A stretch of DNA of 11,099 bases, taken from assembly GCA_945833725.1 (NCBI GenBank), contig CAMAFU010000036.1, forward strand, positions 1 to 11,099. Reading direction: 5' to 3'. The position numbers were made by a program, and so were the translations under genes. The notes below the pieces were generated by a model. That model did not search any database and was not told where the DNA came from. It worked only from the letters and a program-made list of their open reading frames with translations. Source of the stretch: an uncultured Treponema sp. (GTDB taxonomy: Bacteria; Spirochaetota; Spirochaetia; Treponematales; Treponemataceae). Below, one piece after another: positions 6,018 through 11,099 of the stretch (position 1 is the stretch's first letter; every line of letters begins with the position of its first letter).

Positions 6018-7829
6018 ATGGATGAAGTAAAATCCTGCTCTGGTGAAGTTTTGCCTGTTTTTGCAAAAGGAACTGTAAGCGGCTGTTCTGCCGTTAATGG
6101 GGCTGTTCCTTCAAAAAGCGTGTGGTATTTAAAAGTCAATATTCAATCAGAAAATTCAAAAACTGTTCCATGTCCGAAACCGGGGCAGTTTTATATGCTT
6201 AAGGCGTCTAAATCAGGGGTTTTGCTTGGGCGGCCTGTTAGCGTTTACGGTTACCGGTGCATTTCCGAAACGGATATTTCTGTGGAATTCCTTATTTTAA
6301 AAAAAGGCAAAGGAACTCAGGAACTTGTTTCTCTGGAAAACGGCGATGGAATTGAGTTAATAGGACCTTTAGGAAATTTCTGGCCAGAACCAAAAGAAAA
6401 CAGCCGAATTGCAATATTTGGCGGTGGAATTGGAGTGGCTCCAGTTGCAGGTTTTGCAAGTCTGCTTCCAAAAAAGTCCTACGATTTTTACGCGGCTTTT
6501 AAAAGCGGAAGTTATGGGCTTGATTATATTTTTCCAAAAAAACTTTTTATTACTACGGAAGACGGTTCCTGTGGCATTAAGGGAATGGTTACTGCTGCAA
6601 TAGATGCAGAAAAACTTCGGGAAAATTACGATGAAGTTTATGCCTGTGGGCCTGTTCCAATGCTGGCGTGCATTCAAAAAATGTGCATGGAAGCAGGTGT
6701 AAAATGCTATTTAAGTATGGAAAACAGAATGGCTTGTGGAGTTGGAGCCTGTCTGGGCTGTACAATTTCTACAAAAGAAGGCAATAAAAAATGCTGCAAA
6801 GACGGTCCTGTTTTTGACGGTGAAATTCTTGACTTTGCAAAAATTGATTCTTCTGTTACATCTTCCCGGTTTGAAATAAAAAAATCTCTTCCCCCAGAAG
6901 AAGAAGTGGATTTATCTGTAGAAATTGCCGGCGTAAAGTTCCAGAATCCTGTAATTGCAGCCAGCGGAACTTTTGGTTACGGCAGTGAATATTCTTCTGT
7001 TTTTGATGTAAATGAACTGGGAGGTATCTGTTCCAAAGGTCTTACTTTAGAAGGTCGTCCAGGAAACAAAGGTATGCGCCTTGTAGAAACTCCTTCCGGT
7101 TTAATAAATTCCATCGGTCTTGAAAATCCTGGAATAAGTCATTTTATAAAAAACGAACTTCCAGAAATGATGAAATTTAAAGCAAAAACCATAGTAAATT
7201 TAAGTGGCTCTTCACTGGAAACTTATGTGGAAGGTGCAAAACTTCTTGACAGTACAGAAATTCCAATGATTGAACTTAACATCAGCTGCCCGAATGTTAA
7301 GGCCGGCGGAATGGCTTTTGGCATGAACTGCGATGCTGCTTCGTCTGTAGTTTCTGCCGTACGAAAAGTAACAAAAAAGCCTCTTATGGTTAAGCTTAGT
7401 CCTAATGCACCTGATTTAAACGGTGTTGCAATGGCCGTAAAAGAAGCCGGAGCCGATGCAATAAGCCTTGTTAATACTTTTCAGGCAATGTCAATAAATG
7501 TGCAGACCGGGCGTCCTGTTTTTGAAAATATAAGGGCGGGTTTTTCTGGTCCTGCAGTAAAGCCTGTTGCTTTAAGAATGGTTTACGATTTGTGCCTTAT
7601 GATGAACAAACTCCCGGAAAACGAAAGAATTCCTGTTGTTGGTTTAGGAGGCATAAGCTGCTGGCAGGATGCAGTAGAATTTATTATGGCAGGAGCTTCC
7701 GCTGTTGAAGTAGGTACGGCAACTTTCGGAAATCCTTTTGCCATGAAAGAAATTATCTGTGGCATTAAAGATTTTATGAAAAAGCGGGGCTGGAAAACTT
7801 TAAGCGATTTTAAAGGGTCGGCACTGTAA
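6018..7829 (+). CDS. pyrKD: Fused dihydroorotate dehydrogenase: PyrK electron-transfer subunit + PyrD class 1B catalytic subunit
   Basis: The protein oxidises dihydroorotate to orotate and passes electrons to NAD+. Residues about 15-272 match PyrK: the FAD-binding GRPVSVYG (71-78), the NAD-site glycine loop FGGGIGVAP (134-142), and the [2Fe-2S] ligands Cys240, Cys245, Cys248 and Cys260 in the CGVGACLGC...CKDGPVF arrangement. Residues about 297-603 match PyrD class 1B: NPVIAASGTFGYG (310-322), NISCPNVKAGG (421-431) with Cys424 as the catalytic base, and VGLGGI and EVGTATF in the FMN phosphate region. The class 1B enzyme is normally a PyrD2-PyrK2 heterotetramer from two genes; here both halves form one 603-residue chain joined by an acidic linker (about 273-297). 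GGAG (6006-6009) eight bases upstream supports the start. No frameshift is seen. The Fe-S cluster suggests an anaerobic or oxygen-sensitive setting. Confidence 0.93.
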   Translation: MDEVKSCSGEVLPVFAKGTVSGCSAVNGAVPSKSVWYLKVNIQSENSKTVPCPKPGQFYMLKASKSGVLLGRPVSVYGYRCISETDISVEFLILKKGKGTQELVSLENGDGIELIGPLGNFWPEPKENSRIAIFGGGIGVAPVAGFASLLPKKSYDFYAAFKSGSYGLDYIFPKKLFITTEDGSCGIKGMVTAAIDAEKLRENYDEVYACGPVPMLACIQKMCMEAGVKCYLSMENRMACGVGACLGCTISTKEGNKKCCKDGPVFDGEILDFAKIDSSVTSSRFEIKKSLPPEEEVDLSVEIAGVKFQNPVIAASGTFGYGSEYSSVFDVNELGGICSKGLTLEGRPGNKGMRLVETPSGLINSIGLENPGISHFIKNELPEMMKFKAKTIVNLSGSSLETYVEGAKLLDSTEIPMIELNISCPNVKAGGMAFGMNCDAASSVVSAVRKVTKKPLMVKLSPNAPDLNGVAMAVKEAGADAISLVNTFQAMSINVQTGRPVFENIRAGFSGPAVKPVALRMVYDLCLMMNKLPENERIPVVGLGGISCWQDAVEFIMAGASAVEVGTATFGNPFAMKEIICGIKDFMKKRGWKTLSDFKGSAL

Positions 7830-7836
7830 AAAAAGT

Positions 7837-7886
7837 AAAAGGCAGCTGCATTTCATCAAAATGAATTCTGCAACTGCCTTTTTTTT
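7837..7886. terminator. Bidirectional rho-independent terminator between pyrKD and slyD
   Basis: AAAAGGCAG (7837-7845) pairs with CTGCCTTTT (7874-7882). After a single C/A mismatch, TGCA pairs with TGCA and TTCAT with ATGAA, around a CAAA loop (7857-7860). An eight-base T run (7879-7886) follows on the + strand. On the minus strand the stem leads into TTTTAC and a T run. It ends transcription from both converging genes. The T run overlaps the slyD stop codon. Confidence 0.88.
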
Positions 7887-8415
7887 ATTCACAGGAAGAA
7901 CAACTGGTTTGTGAACCTGAGCATCCGCCACAACTTCCGCAACTGCCTGAGCATCCGCCAGAAAATTCGTAGGGAGCAGTTTCTTCTGCCGTTGCATCCC
8001 GAACATCAACAACTTCAACATCGAAAAACAATTTTTTGCCTGCAAGTTCATGGTTGCTGTCGATTGTAACAGAATCGGATGTTATTTCTGTAACTGTTAC
8101 AAGCATAGGGCCTGCGGGAGTTTCTGCCTGAAATTTCTGACCGACAGAAATTTGTTCTGTATCGAAACGATCCCGGGGAACCTGAACTACATATTGAGGA
8201 TTATATTCACCGTAACCGTCTTTTGGTTCAATTACGGCAGAAAATTTATCGCCAGTGGATTTGCCTTCAAGTTCTCTTTCCATTCCCGGAATAAGCATTC
8301 CCACACCATGAAGATATTCAAGGGCTTCTTTATCCAAAGAAGAATCAATTACAACACCAGCTTCATCTTTCAGTGTGTAATGAATTTTTACCATTTTGTT
8401 TTTTTCGATTTTCAT
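7885..8415 (-). CDS. slyD: SlyD-type FKBP peptidyl-prolyl isomerase with Cys-rich metal-binding tail
   Basis: This cytosolic folding helper isomerises prolyl bonds. In other bacteria SlyD also delivers nickel to hydrogenase maturation. The FKBP half-domain (MVKIHYTLKDEAGVVIDSS, then GMLIPGMERELEG at 39-51) is interrupted by the chaperone 'insert-in-flap' region (about 70-125), and NHELAGKKLFFDVEVVDV (121-138) closes it. The tail from about 152 to 176 is Gly/Ser-rich with six cysteines (155, 159, 162, 165, 172, 175) spaced C-x3-C-x2-C-x2-C-x6-C-x2-C. It lacks the His-rich stretch of the E. coli tail, so metal binding would be thiolate-based. AGGA about seven bases upstream supports the start at 8415 over an internal Met at residue 8. 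It follows the GGDEF gene by 49 bases and is probably co-transcribed with it. Confidence 0.92.
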   Translation of the reverse strand: MKIEKNKMVKIHYTLKDEAGVVIDSSLDKEALEYLHGVGMLIPGMERELEGKSTGDKFSAVIEPKDGYGEYNPQYVVQVPRDRFDTEQISVGQKFQAETPAGPMLVTVTEITSDSVTIDSNHELAGKKLFFDVEVVDVRDATAEETAPYEFSGGCSGSCGSCGGCSGSQTSCSSCE

Positions 8416-8446
8416 TTTTGTTTCCTGTAAAAATCAGATGAATATG

Positions 8447-8463
8447 TTTCTGCAACGCAGAAA
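8447..8463. other. Perfect 7-bp hairpin between the GGDEF gene and slyD
   Basis: TTTCTGC (8447-8453) and GCAGAAA (8457-8463) close a 3-base loop in the 49-base spacer, immediately after the GGDEF stop codon. No T run follows on the minus strand, so it is not a standard terminator. It could be an mRNA-stabilising or processing hairpin within the transcript. Confidence 0.4.
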
Positions 8464-8464
8464 A

Positions 8465-10267
8465 TTACTGTTTAAGTTTGCTGTAAAGTGCAAAATCAAC
8501 TTTTGTAGATTCTGGAAGAAGATTAACAGTTGAAGCAAACATTGCCGAACAGTTTACTTCATATTCTGCCCATAAAGAAGCTTCTCTTGTTCTATTAAAT
8601 GTTACCAGGCCTGTAATAAGGTCAGGTGTTCCAAAAATACACTGGACAGTTGATTTTACTTTTCGAAGCGACATTTCATTTTTAAAATCTTTAAACTCAG
8701 AAGGAATATTATCTGGAAAATCAATCCTAAAATATTGTTTACCATTTAACAGTGAAGAAAAATCTTTGGATTTTACATAAGACGCACAATCATCATCCAA
8801 AAGTTTTTTCCCGCAGTAATAGATTGAATTCATGTTTTCGCCGTAGTAAATGGTTATGTTGTCCAAATTGTAAGTTATAAGCATGTGATTCAAAATATTC
8901 TGGATTGCAGCAAAAGGCGATTTTGCAACTTCAGTCATAAATTCAGACATATATTTAAGTTCTTTAATTTCCCTGTCGTCGTACTTTAAGCCTTCTGTGG
9001 CGGCAACTGCATTTTTGTAAATTTCTCCGTGCAGGTCATCCCTAAAAAATACATATCTGTTGCGGCCTTTGTCTTTGGCCCGGTAAAGGCAGAAATCAGC
9101 TTTGCGGAAAAGTTCGTTGTAGTCTGTACCATTTTTTGGAAAAACTGCACAGCCGATTGAAGTTGTAATGTTTATGTCGTCAAACTGCCCCTGAAAATTA
9201 TTGCGGATTTTAATGAGAATTGAGCGCAAAAATCCACGCAAAACAAGTTCGTCTTCAGCATCTCCAAAAAGAATAAGAAATTCATCGCCGCCGTAACGGC
9301 CAACAATTCCCCTGGCACCTACAATCTCCTGAAGAATTTCGCCGGTTTTTTCCAGAACCCTGTCTCCCGCAAGATGACCGTAAGCATCGTTTACAGGTTT
9401 AAAATGATCCAAATCCATAATAATAAGTGCTATGCTTTTTGTAGTTCTTTCGGAAAGGGCTTTTTTTGCATAGGCGGTAATTGTTTTTTTGTTGTAAACT
9501 TTTGTAAGCGGATCAATTTGGAGTTCTTCCAGAACAGCCTTAGAGTTCTTAACTTTTTCGGCATCTTTTAAAGTCATTATTTTTCCGACAATCCGTATTT
9601 CACCGTCGTAAACAAATCTTGTGCCAATAAAATTCAACCGTTCAAGTATTTTTGCAGTACTGGAGCGAATTGCACTTTCAAAAATTTCATCAATTTTTAG
9701 CGGACAAGATTTTATTTTTTCTATAAGGATATGAATATTGTCAATTTGATTTTCTGGAACAAGACCGTTTTGAATTATATATTCCCGCCAGTCGTCAATA
9801 TCCTGCTGGTAAAGAAGAATTCGCCTGTTGCGGTAAAACTGAACGATTCTAAACTGGTTTGTAGACTGAGTGTAGGAAAAAACACAATCATCGGTAAGGC
9901 TTAAGGCAGCCAGAAGTTCGGTTTCTTCGGAATGATAATCGTTAAAAAAATCAATGCCGTCCTGCAAATCTATAAGTTTAAGGCAAATAGATTTTACACC
10001 ATTAAAAGAAGAATCAAAAACAGAAACAATATTTTCCCGAGTGTGCGTACAATTTTTTTTGAATTTGAAAATTTTACAGCCAGTAGACTTATGCCTGTTT
10101 GCAATAAATTTTTTAAGGGACTTTAAACAGGAAGGTTCCGTAAAATCTTCCAGAGAAATAACATCATGGCCGGGTTTTTCAAAATAGACAAAAAACTCCC
10201 GGTTTGCATCAACGAGCTTAAAATCCTCGTTCAGGTAAACATATTTTATTTCGATTTTTTTGTTCAT
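8465..10267 (-). CDS. Diguanylate cyclase: PAS-like sensor regions, GGDEF, GAF-like C-terminus
   Basis: The GGDEF domain (about residues 245-410) makes cyclic di-GMP from two GTP. The signature GRYGGDEF is intact (GGDEF at 326-330), and the Mg-binding MDLDHFKPVNDAYGH and DPLTKVYNKK blocks are present, so the enzyme should be active. The inhibitory I-site RxxD, normally six bases' worth of residues upstream, reads GARG here, so feedback inhibition by product is probably lost. The N-terminal 235 residues look like two PAS-type sensor folds (roughly 5-105 and 115-235) with no membrane segment, so sensing is cytosolic. About 170 residues after the GGDEF domain, ending near 600, look like a GAF-type fold. 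I chose the ATG at 10267; an in-frame TTG at 10294 would add nine residues, and neither start has a clear ribosome binding site. c-di-GMP commonly controls motility and attachment in spirochaetes. Confidence 0.9.
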   Translation of the reverse strand: MNKKIEIKYVYLNEDFKLVDANREFFVYFEKPGHDVISLEDFTEPSCLKSLKKFIANRHKSTGCKIFKFKKNCTHTRENIVSVFDSSFNGVKSICLKLIDLQDGIDFFNDYHSEETELLAALSLTDDCVFSYTQSTNQFRIVQFYRNRRILLYQQDIDDWREYIIQNGLVPENQIDNIHILIEKIKSCPLKIDEIFESAIRSSTAKILERLNFIGTRFVYDGEIRIVGKIMTLKDAEKVKNSKAVLEELQIDPLTKVYNKKTITAYAKKALSERTTKSIALIIMDLDHFKPVNDAYGHLAGDRVLEKTGEILQEIVGARGIVGRYGGDEFLILFGDAEDELVLRGFLRSILIKIRNNFQGQFDDINITTSIGCAVFPKNGTDYNELFRKADFCLYRAKDKGRNRYVFFRDDLHGEIYKNAVAATEGLKYDDREIKELKYMSEFMTEVAKSPFAAIQNILNHMLITYNLDNITIYYGENMNSIYYCGKKLLDDDCASYVKSKDFSSLLNGKQYFRIDFPDNIPSEFKDFKNEMSLRKVKSTVQCIFGTPDLITGLVTFNRTREASLWAEYEVNCSAMFASTVNLLPESTKVDFALYSKLKQ

Positions 10268-10374
10268 AAACTTTTGCTTAATATTCGAACGCAAAAAAGC
10301 CAGATATAACTTTTCCGTAGTTCAAATTTTATTTTTTAATGAGCTTGAAAATTTCGTCTATAAAATTTTAAAAA

Positions 10375-10614
10375 TTATGCTTCCTGAACGACTTCTACGA
10401 TTTCGGGGCAGGCATCTTTAAGGTATCGTTCAATTCCCATTTTGAGTGTCATTGTTGCCATAGGACAACTTCCGCATGCACCTACAAGCCTTAAATGAAC
10501 ACGGTTTTCGCTGTCCAAGGAAATAAATTCCATATCGCCGCCATCTGCCTGTAACTGTGGCCTGAACATATCGAGAGCTTCCAAAACAGCAGCTTCAAGT
10601 TCTTTATTAGACAT
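10375..10614 (-). CDS. NifU C-terminal-domain Fe-S scaffold protein
   Basis: This 79-residue protein is a stand-alone Nfu domain. It contains RPQLQADGGDMEF (18-30) and the cluster-binding CGSC motif (Cys47 and Cys50) in GACGSCPMATMT. Nfu proteins bind a [4Fe-4S] or [2Fe-2S] cluster between two subunits and hand it to target enzymes in the cytosol. The start at 10614 is supported by GGGAGGA a few bases upstream. The frame extends upstream to an ATG at 10680, but that 22-residue extension is unconserved and covers the ribosome binding site and the promoter. The GGDEF gene follows after 107 bases on the same strand and may or may not share its transcript. Confidence 0.92.
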   Translation of the reverse strand: MSNKELEAAVLEALDMFRPQLQADGGDMEFISLDSENRVHLRLVGACGSCPMATMTLKMGIERYLKDACPEIVEVVQEA

Positions 10615-10642
10615 AAATCCTCCCATAAACACAGACAAACGA

Positions 10643-10671
10643 ACTATAGACCTGTGCATAAATTCATTTAA
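10643..10671 (-). promoter_or_regulatory. Possible promoter of the nfu gene
   Basis: On the minus strand, TTAAAT (10671-10666) is followed after 17 bases by TATAGT (10648-10643). Transcription would start near 10636, giving a leader of about 20 bases that carries the strong GGGAGGA ribosome binding site. The -10 is good and the -35 is weak. Confidence 0.4.
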
Positions 10672-10728
10672 TTTTTTCAAAATTCAATATATATGGATAA
10701 TAAAGATATTTCAAGATTATTTTAACAG

Positions 10729-10833
10729 GCTGTGTCCCTCCTTACAGTCGGGCCGCGCTTTCCACCCTTCCGCTGCCGCTTCATCCCTACGCTCAGCGCT
10801 CCGGGACGGCAAAGCCGGGGTTCCAATCGCTCA
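10729..10833 (-). repeat. GC-rich intergenic hairpin repeat, copy 2
   Basis: Read on the minus strand, this copy starts GATTGGAA (10828-10821) and has a hairpin CGGC-TTT-GCCG (10817-10807) leading to GTCCC. GCGCTGAGCG follows, then GGGATGAAGCGGCAGCGGAA and a tail containing CTGTAAGGAGGG. The same blocks in the same order occur at 4821-4925 on the + strand: GATTGGAA, hairpin, GTCC, GGATGxAGCG...AGCGGAA, CTGTAA. The hairpin arms differ in sequence but keep pairing. It is far more GC-rich than its surroundings and lies between the divergent nfu and aspS genes. Confidence 0.62.
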
Positions 10834-10894
10834 CAGAAAAAAACAACCGGACAATAAAAACTTAACGCAGTCCTTCTGAATTTTCTTATGTTTG

Positions 10895-10923
10895 TTGAAT
10901 TTTAAGTTTCTTATCACTAAAAT
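10895..10923 (+). promoter_or_regulatory. Promoter of aspS
   Basis: TTGAAT (10895-10900) and TAAAAT (10918-10923) are separated by 17 bases. Nine bases (ATTTTTATT) remain before the ATG at 10933, so transcription starting at the A of 10930 would leave a three-base leader. No Shine-Dalgarno sequence is present. This is the third gene in the window with a -10 box almost touching the start codon. Confidence 0.5.
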
Positions 10924-10932
10924 ATTTTTATT

Positions 10933-11099
10933 ATGGAAAATTCAAAGCGAACAGTAACTTGCGGCGAGCTTACAAAAGCTGATGTTGGCAAGAAAGTTGT
11001 ATTAAATGGTTGGGTTAGCCGTACCCGTGATTTGGGTGGACTTATTTTTATTCGTTTGCGCGACCGTTACGGAATTACTCAGGTTATGGTTGGTGACAA
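10933..11099 (+). CDS. aspS: Aspartyl-tRNA synthetase, N-terminal part (cut by window end)
   Basis: Fifty-five codons are visible. They read into the N-terminal anticodon-binding OB fold of a bacterial-type aspartyl-tRNA synthetase. The diagnostic blocks are TCGELTKADVGKKVVLNGWV and DLGGLIFIRLRDRYGITQV, both closely matching the family. The enzyme charges tRNA-Asp (or tRNA-Asn as well in non-discriminating forms; the part that would tell is not here). The ATG at 10933 gives the usual family N-terminus, although no ribosome binding site precedes it. It is divergent from nfu across the GC-rich repeat. The rest of the gene lies to the right of the window. Confidence 0.93.
   Translation, partial: MENSKRTVTCGELTKADVGKKVVLNGWVSRTRDLGGLIFIRLRDRYGITQVMVGD

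Noticed and set aside
8050..8430. 126-codon + strand open frame inside slyD
   Set aside because: It lies antisense to a well-supported gene and has a Phe/Cys-rich composition typical of a shadow frame.
10615..10680. N-terminal extension of the Nfu protein
   Set aside because: The strong GGGAGGA ribosome binding site and the family-type N-terminus both place the start at 10614.

Overview
The window is AT-rich bacterial DNA that most likely comes from a spirochaete of the genus Treponema, probably a free-living or host-associated species that makes its own pyrimidines. The support is indirect: the protein sequences, the loose lipobox of the predicted lipoprotein, and the mix of housekeeping and envelope genes. 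The lineage is an inference, not a demonstrated fact.

Layout, left to right. Bases 1-187 hold a compact set of hairpins that may be the right end, with guide-RNA scaffold, of an IS200/IS605 (TnpB-type) element lying mostly outside the window. A clear sigma70-type promoter then drives nnr, the bifunctional NAD(P)H-hydrate repair enzyme (+ strand). It converges on a four-gene minus-strand operon transcribed from 4737 down to 1747: NlpC/P60 endopeptidase with a beta-rich tail, lipoprotein, SlyX, and RluA-family pseudouridine synthase. Divergent from that operon, across a GC-rich hairpin repeat, lies a pyrimidine pair: pyrF and a fused pyrK-pyrD gene. A bidirectional terminator separates it from a second minus-strand group: a small NifU-type Fe-S protein (nfu), a PAS-like/GGDEF diguanylate cyclase, and slyD. 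At the right edge, across a second copy of the GC-rich repeat, aspS starts on the + strand and is cut by the window end.

How the genes relate. pyrF and pyrKD supply the last and the fourth step of de novo UMP synthesis. The NlpC/P60 protein and the lipoprotein (1-base gap) look like an envelope pair. Nnr, RluA, SlyD, Nfu and AspS are housekeeping functions.

Most noteworthy: (i) three genes (nnr, the nlpC-like gene, aspS) have recognisable -35/-10 boxes whose -10 ends only 6-9 bases before the ATG and no Shine-Dalgarno sequence, suggesting leaderless or near-leaderless mRNAs; (ii) a single-chain PyrK-PyrD fusion; (iii) an NlpC/P60 hydrolase joined to a possible outer-membrane beta-barrel; (iv) a two-copy GC-rich repeat family sitting in both divergent intergenic regions; (v) the structured left edge. 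I found no CRISPR array, tRNA or rRNA. No previously undescribed system is proven here; the left edge and the leaderless promoters are the best leads.
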